A stretch of 64,000 nt of DNA, taken from NCBI GenBank assembly GCA_035649635.1, contig DASRJE010000102.1:62001-126000 (forward strand). The letters run 5' to 3'. Numbering within the stretch: position 1 is the first letter of the stretch; every line of letters starts with the position of its first letter. The notes under the pieces are model-generated. The model saw only the letters and a program-made list of their open reading frames with translations. It was not told where the DNA came from and made no database searches. Origin of the DNA: Gp6-AA40 sp035649635. Its GTDB lineage: Bacteria > Acidobacteriota > Vicinamibacteria > Vicinamibacterales > UBA2999. The translations under genes were made by a program, and so were the position numbers. Below are positions 49,518 through 59,149 of this stretch, one piece after another.

Positions 49518-49883
49518 TTAGCGTTCCATTAGACGCGCGTCGAGAATGGCGATCATTCGTTTCTGGGCAACCAGGCGATAGCTGCGATCGACGAGGCCTG
49601 TCACTGCTTTCCAATCCATGGCGCCATCGGCCCACAGGCTGACCCACTGCCCCCGTCCATAGGGCGTCACGAAAAACTGCCGTCGCGTGAGCAATCGCTC
49701 GATGTCCGAAGGCGCAAGACGAAAGGCAATCGACGGCCGGCCCTTGATGGGCTCGTAGGCCACAAACGTCTTCTTTCCTGCTTTGAAGTTGGGATGCCCC
49801 CACGACGCTGTCTCGCTCGCGGCGGGATACGCGAGACACAACGCTCGCAGTTTTTCTAGAGCCAACTCTGTTTTCTTCGCCAC
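49518..49883 (-). CDS. MmcQ/YjbR family protein
   Basis: This small protein of 121 residues has the family pattern ALCLAYPAASETASWGHPNFKAGKKTFVAYEP, a central FRLAPSDIERLL and FFVTPYGRGQWVSLWADG, and a C-terminal DRSYRLVAQKR helix. The fold is CyaY-like and is described as DNA-binding in one homologue; the physiological role is not established. It converges with the permease gene. Confidence 0.88.
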   Translation of the reverse strand: MAKKTELALEKLRALCLAYPAASETASWGHPNFKAGKKTFVAYEPIKGRPSIAFRLAPSDIERLLTRRQFFVTPYGRGQWVSLWADGAMDWKAVTGLVDRSYRLVAQKRMIAILDARLMER

Positions 49884-49946
49884 GTTTTTTCAATCGTCGC
49901 GGCGCGAGGGCTTCCACCTGCGCCGAGGGTTACGGTGGACGGGAGA

Positions 49947-49958
49947 GCCCCGCTCTAC
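49947..49958. repeat. GCCCCGCTCTAC tag
   Basis: The 12-bp sequence GCCCCGCTCTAC lies between the cyclase and MmcQ/YjbR genes. An identical copy occurs at 51013-51024, a related one at 10711-10723, and the reverse complement at 61967. It appears to be part of a dispersed short repeat. Confidence 0.5.
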
Positions 49959-49975
49959 ATCGTTTTGGAAATGCG

Positions 49976-50989
49976 CTAGAAGGTCGCGATCGGATTGAGC
50001 GGCGATCCCGTGCCACCGGGAATCGGCAGCGGCGCGGCCGTCAACAAGAACTCCCAGCGCTTTCGTGATGCGGCGGCGTCAGCCAGCGCTTCCAAGTCGC
50101 AATTGTCGAACAGATGGACGCCTAGGTAGACGAGCGCGAAGTCATGCACCGCGCCTCGTGGTGCTCCCGGGGTTCCAGGCGACACGTACTGCGGATGATC
50201 GCTGCCGAGCAACGCGATATCGCGTGCCTTGAGCCAGGGAATCACTGATGGATGAAGGCCGGCTGACTGTCCGCCTTCCGCGCGACCACGCAACCATGGC
50301 CCAAGCGCTTTCCGTCGCGCCCACACACCCGTTCGGACGAACAACGCGTCGCCAGCCGAGACCTTGATGCCGGTCTGCTTTTCCCAGGCTTCGAGGTCTT
50401 CGACGTAAATCGGCGTTCCGGGCTCGAGGTATGGCACGCCCTTCAACCGGGGGATGTCGATGAGTATTCCGCGCGTGAACACGCCCGTCTTCACATTGTG
50501 AATGGAGTTCTTGGCGTGTCGATCCTTCGCCACGGCCTCGGCGTCAGGCTTGTAGCCGTTGTAGAAGACACCCTGTTCGTTGATGTGCGCGAGCGAATCC
50601 AGGTGTGTGTGCGCAATGCCGTGATAGTTGATCGCGATCCGGTCCGCCCCGATTCCCTGCATCGTCACTTCGTAGGGATTGGGATTGTCGACCGCCTTGA
50701 CCGTGTCGGCGTCCGCCGCCAGAGACACGGAGATGCCTTCTTTCACAAGCGCAGCGGCCTGACGCCGCTTGTCAGGCGTAATGAGATTCAAGGCACCGAT
50801 CTGATCGTCCTTGCCCCACCGTCCCCAATTCGACAGCTCTGTTTTCCAGCGCTGATACTGCTCGGCGCTCACGTCGCGGGAGTCGCGCGCCTGGGCACGA
50901 AGCACAGCCTGACTCGAGGTCGCGGCCAGCGTTGCCCACACGCAGAGGAGGCCAAGTAGCACTGCTCTTCGAGAAGAGAGGGTTCTCAT
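49976..50989 (-). CDS. Exported cyclase-family protein (kynurenine formamidase-like)
   Basis: The 337-residue protein has a signal peptide (RRAVLLGLLCVWATLAATSS). The cyclase fold shows GKDDQIGALNLITPDKR near the N-terminus, the metal-binding HGIAHTHLDSLAHI motif (HxxxHxD) and a late LLGSDHPQYVSPGTPG. Family members hydrolyse formylkynurenine or act on related amides, and export suggests a different, perhaps secondary-metabolite, substrate here. The product cannot be predicted. Confidence 0.87.
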   Translation of the reverse strand: MRTLSSRRAVLLGLLCVWATLAATSSQAVLRAQARDSRDVSAEQYQRWKTELSNWGRWGKDDQIGALNLITPDKRRQAAALVKEGISVSLAADADTVKAVDNPNPYEVTMQGIGADRIAINYHGIAHTHLDSLAHINEQGVFYNGYKPDAEAVAKDRHAKNSIHNVKTGVFTRGILIDIPRLKGVPYLEPGTPIYVEDLEAWEKQTGIKVSAGDALFVRTGVWARRKALGPWLRGRAEGGQSAGLHPSVIPWLKARDIALLGSDHPQYVSPGTPGAPRGAVHDFALVYLGVHLFDNCDLEALADAAASRKRWEFLLTAAPLPIPGGTGSPLNPIATF

Positions 50990-51059
50990 AAGTACGCCTT
51001 TCCAAAGAGTGCGCCCCGCTCTACGCGCTATACGCCGAGCGGCCCTGTGTGCCGACCTG

Positions 51060-53762
51060 TCAGGTCAGATGGTCGAGCGTCCGGCGAAGCTTCGTCACCA
51101 ACGCTTCTCCGGCGAACGGTTTCTGGATGATGGCCTCGCCGTGATCGCCGAGACCACGCCTGACGAGCATCTCCTCGTTGTAGCCACTCATGAACAGAAC
51201 GCGACAGCCGGGACGCTTCGCACGCACGGCGTCCGCGAGGATGCGCCCGTTCATCTCTGGCATCACCATGTCTGACAAGAGGATGTCAATCGCACCGCTG
51301 TGGGCGACGCTGACCTCGAGAGCCGTGGCACCGTTGGTCGCCTCGAGCACTTGGTATCCGAACTTCGCCAGAGCCAGTTTCGCGACGTGGCGAACCGCTG
51401 CGTCGTCATCCACGAGCAGGACCGTTTCGTGCCCTCTCAGGCTTTCCTGATCGACTGTCGGGCGCGTCCACACCATGGCGTCACCCTCGAGCGCCGGCAG
51501 AAAGACGCTGAATGTGGTGCCGGCACCCACTTCACTCCCCACGGTCACGAAGCCACCACTTGCCTGCACGATTCCATAGACCGTGGCAAGCCCGAGACCC
51601 GTGCCTCTGTCCGGCCCTTTGGTCGTGAAGAACGGCTCGAAGAGGTGTTCCATGACCTGCGAAGACATCCCGGACCCCGTATCTGACACGACGATCTGGA
51701 CGTACTGTCCGACGGTGTACTCGGGATGCGCGCGACAGTAGCCGGAGTCGAATGACGCATTCCTCGTCTCGATCGTCAACCGGCCGCCGCGAGGCATGGC
51801 ATCGCACGCGTTGAGCGACAGGTTCATGAGGATCTGGTCGATTTGGCTCAGGTCGGCTCTGACCTGATGCAGCGCCGGCGCCAGAATGGTCGACAACACC
51901 ACTTCCTCGCTGATGAGACGCCGCAGCATCTGACTGGTTCGCTCGACGACGGCGTTGCAGTCGAGTACGCGTGGTTCGTGGACAGCCTTGCGGCTGAATA
52001 GCAGCAATTGTCGCGTTAGCAGCCCTGCACGCTCACCGGCATCCCGAATGGCCACCAGACTCGCCAAGTCGGACGCATCTGCGCCTTTCTCGCTCATCAG
52101 CATCTCGACGTGCCCGTTGATCACCGTCAGCAGGTTGTTGAAGTCGTGAGCCACACCGCCAGCAAGCTGGCCGATCACCTGCAGCTTCTGGGACTGACGC
52201 AGTTGCTCCTCGAGCTTCACGCGCTCGGTGATGTCGCGGCCAGTCGACAGGACCTCAACCAGTTGGCCATCGGCATCGAAGATACCTCGATTGATCCATT
52301 GCTGCCACCGCCGGCTGCCCGCAACGAGCGAGACGTGTTCTTCCGTGTACTCAGGTGTCTGCGGGGTCAGTGCCGCGGTCTGCTCCACGATTGCCTGACG
52401 ATACTCGGGAGCCACCAGCGGGAAGAAGCTCGTCCCGATACAGTGCTCTTCACGGCAACCGAACGTACGACAGTAGCTCTCGTTGACGAACGTTCGCGTG
52501 CCGTCGGGCAGCCACTTGACGATGAACTCCGTCTGATTCTCGACGATGAGACGATAGCGTTTTTCGCTCTCCTGCAAACGCGCCTCGGCCAGCTTGCGCT
52601 CGGTGATGTCGTACAACGTGCCCAGGATCAGCCGTGCTCGACCGTCGGGATGACTGGCGAAGACCGTCTCACGCCCCAGGAAGGATCGCATCGTGCCGTT
52701 CGCGTGCCGCAACAGATATTCATCCTCGCGAAGCTGGCCCCGTGTCATCGATCCCCATTCATGGATCGCACGCGCGAGGTGCATCAACTCTTCTGGGGGC
52801 ATGAAGGTCTTGAACGTCTCGAGGCTGTCGACCGTCTTCGCTACCCGTGGCGGATACCCAAGCTGCTCGAGTATCGACCGATTCTCGTAGGTGAGGCGCT
52901 GCTCCTCGAGATCGAAGACGTAGATGATGGGGGGAGACGCCGCGGCGACTGCTTCGATGAATCGCCTGCTCGTCGACAGCTCATGTTCCACTTGGCGTCG
53001 CTGGGTGATGTCGCGCAGGAAACCGAGCAAACGGGAATCCGAGAGCACGAGGCCGTTGACTTCGCCCTGGAAAGTCGACCCGTCCTCGCGCCGGAAACGC
53101 CATTCGCTGCTGACCGGCGTGCCGAGTCGCAGGCGGGCGACTTCTTCGGCAACCCGCGGTTGCTCTTCGGGAGCAAGGACGTCCACGAAGGACATCCGAA
53201 GAATCTCCTCGCGGGAGTAACCGAGCATCGTGCATCCCGCGGCGTTGACGTCCTGATAGTGTCCCTCATGATCGGCGATGAAGATCCCGTCCGGGGCCTG
53301 ATCGACCAGCATTCGAAAGCGGGCCTCACTCGCGAATAGCCGCTCTGATAGCGCATCGTTGTCGGAGGCATCACGAATCGCCGCCCAGAATCCCTGGACA
53401 TCGCCGGTGCCGACGGGACTCAGGCTGACCTCCACTCGAAAGGAGCTCCCATCCTTGCGGAGTCCGCGCACGTACTGCGTTGCGGCCATCGGCCGTGCAA
53501 CCGGACTGGCTGCGTACCCATGACGCTGCAAGCGATGCGCGCCGCGTGCCCCGCTGGGCACCAGCGTCTCGACCGGCTGGCCAACCAACTCCGATCGCTG
53601 GTACCCGAACATGCGTTCGGCGTGCGCATTCGCAACGAGGATGCGGCCATCCTCGCCGACGAGGAGGATGGCGCCGGGCAGCGACTCCGATACAGCCGTG
53701 AGCGTGTAGAGCGTCTCTCGTGCCGGTTCGGGATCGCTGGGGGGCTTACGTGATGTGGTCAC
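51060..53762 (-). CDS. Hybrid histidine kinase with four PAS domains and a receiver
   Basis: The 900-residue protein lacks membrane helices. PAS domains occupy about residues 20-130, 140-265, 270-395 and 400-525 (for example DGRILVANAHAERMFGY, GHYQDVNAAGCTMLGYS, GTRTFVNESYCRTFG). The H-box GQLAGGVAHDFNNLL lies near 537, then come the ATPase motifs DTGSGMSSQVMEHLFEPF and GTGLGLATVYGI. A receiver domain with the phospho-acceptor in ILLSDMVMPEMNG (about residue 827) closes the protein. It is probably a soluble sensor of redox state or small ligands. The output partner is not identified. The GTG start has a -10-like box six bases upstream. Confidence 0.93.
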   Translation of the reverse strand: MTTSRKPPSDPEPARETLYTLTAVSESLPGAILLVGEDGRILVANAHAERMFGYQRSELVGQPVETLVPSGARGAHRLQRHGYAASPVARPMAATQYVRGLRKDGSSFRVEVSLSPVGTGDVQGFWAAIRDASDNDALSERLFASEARFRMLVDQAPDGIFIADHEGHYQDVNAAGCTMLGYSREEILRMSFVDVLAPEEQPRVAEEVARLRLGTPVSSEWRFRREDGSTFQGEVNGLVLSDSRLLGFLRDITQRRQVEHELSTSRRFIEAVAAASPPIIYVFDLEEQRLTYENRSILEQLGYPPRVAKTVDSLETFKTFMPPEELMHLARAIHEWGSMTRGQLREDEYLLRHANGTMRSFLGRETVFASHPDGRARLILGTLYDITERKLAEARLQESEKRYRLIVENQTEFIVKWLPDGTRTFVNESYCRTFGCREEHCIGTSFFPLVAPEYRQAIVEQTAALTPQTPEYTEEHVSLVAGSRRWQQWINRGIFDADGQLVEVLSTGRDITERVKLEEQLRQSQKLQVIGQLAGGVAHDFNNLLTVINGHVEMLMSEKGADASDLASLVAIRDAGERAGLLTRQLLLFSRKAVHEPRVLDCNAVVERTSQMLRRLISEEVVLSTILAPALHQVRADLSQIDQILMNLSLNACDAMPRGGRLTIETRNASFDSGYCRAHPEYTVGQYVQIVVSDTGSGMSSQVMEHLFEPFFTTKGPDRGTGLGLATVYGIVQASGGFVTVGSEVGAGTTFSVFLPALEGDAMVWTRPTVDQESLRGHETVLLVDDDAAVRHVAKLALAKFGYQVLEATNGATALEVSVAHSGAIDILLSDMVMPEMNGRILADAVRAKRPGCRVLFMSGYNEEMLVRRGLGDHGEAIIQKPFAGEALVTKLRRTLDHLT

Positions 53763-53768
53763 GACTTA

Positions 53769-53774
53769 ATTTAA
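53769..53774 (-). promoter_or_regulatory. -10-like box of the hybrid kinase gene (leaderless)
   Basis: TTAAAT on the minus strand ends 6 nt before the GTG start at 53762, in an AT-rich pocket unlike the surrounding GC-rich sequence. No Shine-Dalgarno sequence is visible. Confidence 0.4.
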
Positions 53775-53844
53775 TCCAACGCGCAGTGCCCGTGTCGAAT
53801 GCCCACGAAGAATTACGGAGGCCTGGCAATCGCCCTGAACGACG

Positions 53845-54996
53845 TTACGAGACCGGATCATGACTTACTCCCAGACGCGCCGTCCGCTGTTCTGCGTAGC
53901 CCCTGGCCGCGATCGGCCAGATGTCGACGACCCCGCCTCCCTCCACGACATAGAAGACGTCATGGAGATTGATCGTTGGATCGATGTGCGACGGCAGCAG
54001 TTCGACGAGATCGCCGATAGCAATCGTCGAGTCCGGTGGAAGCGCGATCGTCACGTGTTCATCATTGAGCGACGTCACAGTCGCGCCCGCGATACCGCGC
54101 ACGACGGGATAGCCGTGATCCTTGGTCATCGATTTGTGGCCGCAGTCTGCCACACAGCGGTCACGAGTCGGCCGGCTCACCACCGTGCCAAGTACCCAGA
54201 AGGCGTGCTCGAAAGGAACCCCGACATCGGCGTAGTCGCTATCCATGAGCGCGTAGGAGCCGGCCTGAATCTCGGTAACGCCTTCGAGCCGTCCGCTGAC
54301 GTCGTAGGTGCCCGTTCCGCCAGCAGAAACGATCTCGCACGGCAGACCAGAGTCTCGAATCAACTTCGCAGCCTTGAGGAGCCCGTTCATGGCCTGCCGC
54401 GTACGCGACTCGCGCTCGGCGCGGTCGCGAACGGGTTGCAGATGACCCTCGTAACCCATGACGCCGCGCAGCACGATGCCATCGGACTGAGCCGCCTGCC
54501 GAGCGAGCGTTACGACTGCTTCACCTGGCTCTACGCCGCATCGCCCCTGACCGACATTGAGGTCGACGAGCACACCGATGCGCGAACCCGCACTGCCTGC
54601 AGCTCGCGACAACGCTTCGAGCCCGGCCAGTGAATCGACTGCGGTCGTTACGCGAGTCCGACGCCCCAGTTCAGCGATGCGCGCGCATTTCGAGGGCGTC
54701 ACGACCTCGTTGGCAATCAGCAGGTCGTCGCAGAACGTGGAGGCGATCTCTGCTTCGCCCACTGTCGCGCAGGTCAGGCCGGTGCATGAACCAGCAGCGA
54801 GCTGACGACGGGCGATCTCAGGGGTCTTGTGTGCCTTGAAATGCGGCCGCAGTCGGCATGGGCCGGCAACAAAAAACGCCGCCATACGGGCGATGTTGCG
54901 ATCCAGCGCGGCGCGGTCCAGGATGAGCGCGGGCGTCGAAATCTCTGAGACCCGTTCCGTTCCCGGAACCGCAGCATCAGGCAACGTCTTCATCAT
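53845..54996 (-). CDS. D-threonine aldolase/D-serine dehydratase-like PLP enzyme
   Basis: This fold-type III PLP enzyme (383 residues from the ATG at 54996) has TPALILDRAALDRNIARMA, the PLP lysine in RPHFKAHKTPEIARRQL and LVDLNVGQGRCGV. A C-terminal metal-binding segment reads ADCGHKSMTKDHG, typical of D-threonine aldolase and D-serine dehydratase (DSD1) relatives. The long frame back to 55209 runs through the regulator gene and was rejected. The start overlaps the end of the NtrX-like gene by 20 bp. The substrate is likely a D-3-hydroxyamino acid, as inferred from the family. Confidence 0.87.
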   Translation of the reverse strand: MMKTLPDAAVPGTERVSEISTPALILDRAALDRNIARMAAFFVAGPCRLRPHFKAHKTPEIARRQLAAGSCTGLTCATVGEAEIASTFCDDLLIANEVVTPSKCARIAELGRRTRVTTAVDSLAGLEALSRAAGSAGSRIGVLVDLNVGQGRCGVEPGEAVVTLARQAAQSDGIVLRGVMGYEGHLQPVRDRAERESRTRQAMNGLLKAAKLIRDSGLPCEIVSAGGTGTYDVSGRLEGVTEIQAGSYALMDSDYADVGVPFEHAFWVLGTVVSRPTRDRCVADCGHKSMTKDHGYPVVRGIAGATVTSLNDEHVTIALPPDSTIAIGDLVELLPSHIDPTINLHDVFYVVEGGGVVDIWPIAARGYAEQRTARLGVSHDPVS

Positions 54997-56362
54997 CCCC
55001 CCGACGTGTTGGCGCGATGCCGAACGCCCGCATTTTCTTGTACAGGTTGCTGCGTTCCACGCCGAGGACCTCCGCGGTGCGCGACATGTTTCCGTGCTGG
55101 CTCGCCAACGCGCGGAGGATGTACTGCTTCTCGAATTCGTCACGCGCGTGATGGAGCGGCGCAATCGCGGCCGAGCGCGTGATCGGCTGCGAGCCGGGCT
55201 GGAAACCATGCTCCATGAATCCCAGGTCCCGCGACGAGACGCGATCGCCCGGTACCATGATCATGAGCCGCTCGATCAGGTTCCTCAGCTCGCGCACATT
55301 GCCCGGCCACTTGTAACGCTGTAACAGCGCGACCGCGTCTGCATCGAAGGTCTTCGGCAGGCGGCCGTATTCGCGAGCCAGCATCGCCATGAAGTGGTCG
55401 GCCAGCAGGGGCACGTCTTCGACGCGCTCCCGCAAAGGCGGCACGAAAATGGGCACCACGTTGAGCCGGAAATACAGATCTTCGCGGAACCTCCCCGCTC
55501 GAATCTCGGTTGGCAGGTCCTTGTTGGTGGCGGCCAGTACTCGCGCGTCGACGCGAATCTGAGTCGAGCCTCCGACCGCTTCCAGGGCCTGCTCCTGGAG
55601 CACGCGCAGCACCTTTGCCTGCGTCTTCAGGCTCATGTCACCGATCTCGTCGAGGAAGATCGTCCCGTTATGGGCGACCTCGAACTTGCCTCGCCTGTCG
55701 GCGACCGCCCCGGTAAACGCGCCGCGCACATGACCGAACAGCTCGCTCTCGATCAACTCCTCTGGGATGGCGGCGCAGTTGACTTCGACGAAGGGGCTGG
55801 CACGGCGTCGGCTCATCGCATGGATGTTCCGGGCCACAAGCTCCTTCCCGGTGCCATTCTCTCCAAAGATCAGCACCCGTCCATTTGTCGGCGCCGCGGT
55901 CGCCACCTGGTCGCGCAGTCTCACCATGAGGTAGCTTTCGCCAATCATCAGGTGTTGCGCGTCGACCTTCGCCCGCAACGCGAGGTTTTCCGCCTCGAGG
56001 CTGCGCTGCCGAAGGGCGTTCCGAACAACGAGCATTGTCTTTTCAAGCGACAGAGGCTTCTCGACGAAATCGAACGCTCCCATCTTGATCGCTCGTACGG
56101 CCGACTCGACGCTCCCGTGCCCCGAGATGATCACAACCTGCGAATCAATCTGCCGCTCGCGCATCCGCGTCAGCGTGGCCAGTCCATCCATCCCGGGCAG
56201 CCAGATATCCAGCAGGACGATGTCGTAGGGCTGGCTGGCCAGACGTTGCAAACACGCCTCACCGCTGTCGACCGTGTCGACGCTGTAGCCTTCGTCGCGC
56301 AGTACGCCTCCCAGCGCGCTGCGGACGCCGGGCTCGTCATCGACGATCAGAATGGAGGGCAT
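54977..56362 (-). CDS. NtrC/NtrX-family sigma-54 response regulator
   Basis: This activator of about 461 residues has a receiver domain (ILIVDDEPGVRSAL, phospho-acceptor in VLLDIWLPGMDG near residue 51). A sigma-54 AAA+ domain follows, with GENGTGKELVARNIH near 164, VRGAFTGAVAD near 215 (the sigma-54 contact loop) and DEIGDMSLKTQAKVLRVLQ. It ends in a Fis-type helix-turn-helix, SRTAEVLGVERSNLYKKM. The ATG at 56362 (MPSILIVDDEPG) lies 4 bp after the kinase stop. It is the partner of the NtrY-like kinase. Confidence 0.93.
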   Translation of the reverse strand: MPSILIVDDEPGVRSALGGVLRDEGYSVDTVDSGEACLQRLASQPYDIVLLDIWLPGMDGLATLTRMRERQIDSQVVIISGHGSVESAVRAIKMGAFDFVEKPLSLEKTMLVVRNALRQRSLEAENLALRAKVDAQHLMIGESYLMVRLRDQVATAAPTNGRVLIFGENGTGKELVARNIHAMSRRRASPFVEVNCAAIPEELIESELFGHVRGAFTGAVADRRGKFEVAHNGTIFLDEIGDMSLKTQAKVLRVLQEQALEAVGGSTQIRVDARVLAATNKDLPTEIRAGRFREDLYFRLNVVPIFVPPLRERVEDVPLLADHFMAMLAREYGRLPKTFDADAVALLQRYKWPGNVRELRNLIERLMIMVPGDRVSSRDLGFMEHGFQPGSQPITRSAAIAPLHHARDEFEKQYILRALASQHGNMSRTAEVLGVERSNLYKKMRAFGIAPTRRGDDEDVA

Positions 56363-56366
56363 GGCT

Positions 56367-58652
56367 TCAGCAGGGCAACTCAATCGCGAATCGGGTACCG
56401 CGAGGCTGATTATCGGTCACGTCGATGCTCCCGCCATGTTCGACGACGATGCGGCGCACGATTGCGAGGCCCAGTCCGCTACCGCGTTGCTTCGTGGAGT
56501 AGTACGGCAGAAACAGCTTCTCCCGCTCGGCCGCCGGAATGCCCGGACCGTTGTCGGCCACGACGACGCGGACCAGGTTGTTGTTTACATCGTGTCGCGT
56601 TTCGATGTCGATTATGCCGCGCCGGTCCATGGCCTCGATCGCGTTGTCTACGAGGTTGAGGATCACTCGTCGGATCTGCTCTGGGTCGATGGATACCTTG
56701 GGAAGGGCATCAGCAAAGTGCGTCTTGATCTCGATCTCGGCCAGCAGGCCGCGATAAAGCGACAACGCATCATCCAGCACGCCATGCAGGTCGGTGAGTA
56801 CCGCACGCGGCGCCGGCATGCGCGCGAACTGCGAAAATTCATCGACCAGTCCCTTGAGCGACTCCACTTCCCCGACGATGGTCGTCGTGCATTCGTCGAC
56901 GAGGTCGCGGGTGGCGACTGGCGACTGCGAAAAATGACGTCGCAGCCGTTCGGCGCTCAACTGAATGGGGGTCAGCGGGTTCTTGATCTCGTGGGCGAGC
57001 CGCCGCGCCACCTCCCGCCAGGCCGCGACCTTCTGCGCCCGCACGAGTGGCGTCACATCGTCGAACACGACCACCACGCCCTCTGTGGAGTCGTCATCGC
57101 GCTTGAGGGGCGTGGTCATGACCGCAAGATGGACTTCGCGGCCCTCGCGGGTGATCGAGACCTCCTGCGGACGCACATCTTGCCGATGGCGACTCGCTTC
57201 GTCGATGGCGATGGCCAGCGGTTTCAGATCCGGGGATCCCAGGACCGTGGAGACGGGCAGACCCGCGACCCGCTGCTCGATTCCGAGCAGGCGTGACGCG
57301 GCCGCGTTCCAAGTCCGAATACTGCCCGACACATCAACCGACACCACCCCTGTCGCCAGCCGGTCCAGGATCGTCTCGACGTAGCGGCGGCGGCTTTCCA
57401 CATCGGTATGCTTGCGCTCCAGTTCGATCGAGGAGCGCTCGAGGCGCCGGCGACTTGCGGCCAACTCGCCTGCCATGCGATTGAACGCATCGATGAGCGA
57501 CCCGAACTCGTCGTTGGCCTCGGCCTTGACGCGATGATCGAGGTGGCCGGCTCCGATTTCATCGGCTGCCGCGGCCAGCGTCTGCACCGGGCGCGTAATC
57601 CGCTTGGCGAGATAAAGGCCCATCCACGCTGCGCCGACGAGAATCATCAGCGTCAACATCAGGAAGAAGGAGAGATACACGCCGGCGAGCGGCTGCTTCA
57701 AAACGCGAAGCTGCTGATAGGCCTCGTAGGCCTCGGTCATGCCGCGCGCCCGTGCTGCGAACTGGTCCGTCAGGTACTCGCTCGCGACGACGACTCCCAA
57801 TATCGACCCGTTGGGTGAAGCACGAATCGGCACAGCCGTGCGGATCAGATCGCCGCCAGTCGAGAGTTGTTCGACAACGCGGGCTTCAGCGGCGCTGGTG
57901 GCGGTACGCTCGGCCAGCCGGTCGGCGGATGCACGCGAGTACTCGCGAGGGAGCGAGGGCGACGCCACATCGACCACGGGAGTGACCTGCGGGCGTCCGT
58001 CAGCGCCGGCCGTCAGTCGATACACCTCGACGAGGTCGATGCGCTCCTGGCGCACGTCGGGTGCAACGAGATCACGGACATCGGAAGGATTTGCGGCCAG
58101 ATTCACCGAGCCCAGCGCACGTGCAAAACGTTGTGCCTGCGCGGAGACGAGTGTCTGCTGCTGCGCGTAGTAATCGCCCGCAATGGCATTCGCAGACGTC
58201 AACATGACGTCCATCGGCTGGTTGAACCATCGATCGACGCTCGTGCGAATCAGCTCACTCCCCACGATCAGGACGAGCAGGGCGGGCACGACCGCCATAC
58301 CGAGCAGCACCGCCACGAGCTTGGCTCTAAACCGTGCAAATGGAAGCGCCCGCCGCCGTTCGACGACGAGCTTCAGGATGTTTCGTGTGAGGACGAACGC
58401 CAACGCCACGAGGATCGTCAGGTTCGTGGCCCACAGCGCCGACAGGACGAAATCGGTGAGGAAGTCGGGCGCCAGCGTGGACGATCCCCGACCGATCAGA
58501 AGCAAGACCGCCAGCGCCGCGATCAACGCGAGGATCCCGGCCAGCAGTAGTGGCGTGTTGTCGAGGAACGGCTTCCGCGTCGACGCAGGGACGCTCCGGC
58601 GCGGCGCCGACACCGCCGGCTTGGCTGATCGCGGTTGCAGTGAAAGTGACAC
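56367..58652 (-). CDS. NtrY-like membrane sensor histidine kinase
   Basis: The 761-residue kinase has three N-terminal membrane helices (PLLLAGILALIAALAVLLLI, TNLTILVALAFVLTRNIL, VAVLLGMAVVPALLVLIVGS), a periplasmic sensor loop and a fourth helix (LSFFLMLTLMILVGAAWMG). The HAMP domain RPVQTLAAAADEIGAGHL, a PAS domain, the phospho-accepting LAHEIKNPLTPIQLSAERL and an ATPase domain ending LPYYSTKQRGSGLGLAIVRR follow. This layout is that of NtrY. I chose the GTG at 58652; the open frame to 58931 runs over nrdR and is not protein-like. Confidence 0.92.
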   Translation of the reverse strand: MSLSLQPRSAKPAVSAPRRSVPASTRKPFLDNTPLLLAGILALIAALAVLLLIGRGSSTLAPDFLTDFVLSALWATNLTILVALAFVLTRNILKLVVERRRALPFARFRAKLVAVLLGMAVVPALLVLIVGSELIRTSVDRWFNQPMDVMLTSANAIAGDYYAQQQTLVSAQAQRFARALGSVNLAANPSDVRDLVAPDVRQERIDLVEVYRLTAGADGRPQVTPVVDVASPSLPREYSRASADRLAERTATSAAEARVVEQLSTGGDLIRTAVPIRASPNGSILGVVVASEYLTDQFAARARGMTEAYEAYQQLRVLKQPLAGVYLSFFLMLTLMILVGAAWMGLYLAKRITRPVQTLAAAADEIGAGHLDHRVKAEANDEFGSLIDAFNRMAGELAASRRRLERSSIELERKHTDVESRRRYVETILDRLATGVVSVDVSGSIRTWNAAASRLLGIEQRVAGLPVSTVLGSPDLKPLAIAIDEASRHRQDVRPQEVSITREGREVHLAVMTTPLKRDDDSTEGVVVVFDDVTPLVRAQKVAAWREVARRLAHEIKNPLTPIQLSAERLRRHFSQSPVATRDLVDECTTTIVGEVESLKGLVDEFSQFARMPAPRAVLTDLHGVLDDALSLYRGLLAEIEIKTHFADALPKVSIDPEQIRRVILNLVDNAIEAMDRRGIIDIETRHDVNNNLVRVVVADNGPGIPAAEREKLFLPYYSTKQRGSGLGLAIVRRIVVEHGGSIDVTDNQPRGTRFAIELPC

Positions 58653-58690
58653 GATCTGTCGACTACAGCCTACTGCACGCGGGGCGTCGT

Positions 58691-59149
58691 CTACTCCTTC
58701 GCGTTCAAGAGGTCTTTCAGCTCGGTCATGAACTCGCTGATGTCGCGAAAATGGCGATAAACAGACGCGAACCTCACGTAGGCGACCTTGTCCAACCGCT
58801 TGAGCTCGTCCATCACCAGGCCGCCGACTTCCTCGGTGGCCATCTCCTTCTCCGGCCGCTCCTGCAGCGTCGCCTCCACCTTGTCGGCAACCGCCTCGAT
58901 GGCTGCGATGCTCACAGGGCGCTTCTCGCACGCCTTGAGCAAGCCCGCTATGAGCTTCTGCCGCTCGAATCGTTCGCGGGTACCGTCTTTCTTGATCACC
59001 ATGTACGGGATCTCATCGATCCGTTCGTAGCTGGTAAATCGACGACCGCAATCGAGACACTCCCGTCGACGCCGGATGACCTCGCCTTCCTTGCTCTCGC
59101 GCGAGTCGACGACCTTATCGCCCAGATGACCGCAGAACGGACACTTCAT
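58691..59149 (-). CDS. nrdR: Transcriptional repressor NrdR
   Basis: NrdR represses ribonucleotide reductase genes in response to ATP/dATP. The 152-residue protein has the zinc ribbon MKCPFCGHLGDKVVDSRESK with RRRECLDCGRRFTSYE and the ATP-cone domain (IPYMVIKKDGTRERFERQKLIAGLLKACEKRPV). The ATG at 59149 is inside the end of the flippase-like gene (35-bp overlap); the open frame upstream is not conserved in the family. No ribonucleotide reductase gene is in the window. Confidence 0.95.
   Translation of the reverse strand: MKCPFCGHLGDKVVDSRESKEGEVIRRRRECLDCGRRFTSYERIDEIPYMVIKKDGTRERFERQKLIAGLLKACEKRPVSIAAIEAVADKVEATLQERPEKEMATEEVGGLVMDELKRLDKVAYVRFASVYRHFRDISEFMTELKDLLNAKE

Noticed and set aside
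52110..53339. 409-codon open frame on the plus strand
   Set aside because: It is antisense to the PAS hybrid kinase and has no motif of its own.
54997..55209. N-terminal extension of the D-threonine-aldolase-like enzyme
   Set aside because: The segment is Arg/Ser-rich and lies within the C-terminal coding part of the NtrX-like gene.
55394..56659. 421-codon open frame on the plus strand
   Set aside because: It is antisense to the NtrX-like regulator and the end of the NtrY-like kinase.
58653..58931. N-terminal extension of the NtrY-like kinase
   Set aside because: It is antisense-like, Arg/Gly-rich sequence inside nrdR in another frame; the membrane protein starts naturally after the GTG at 58652.
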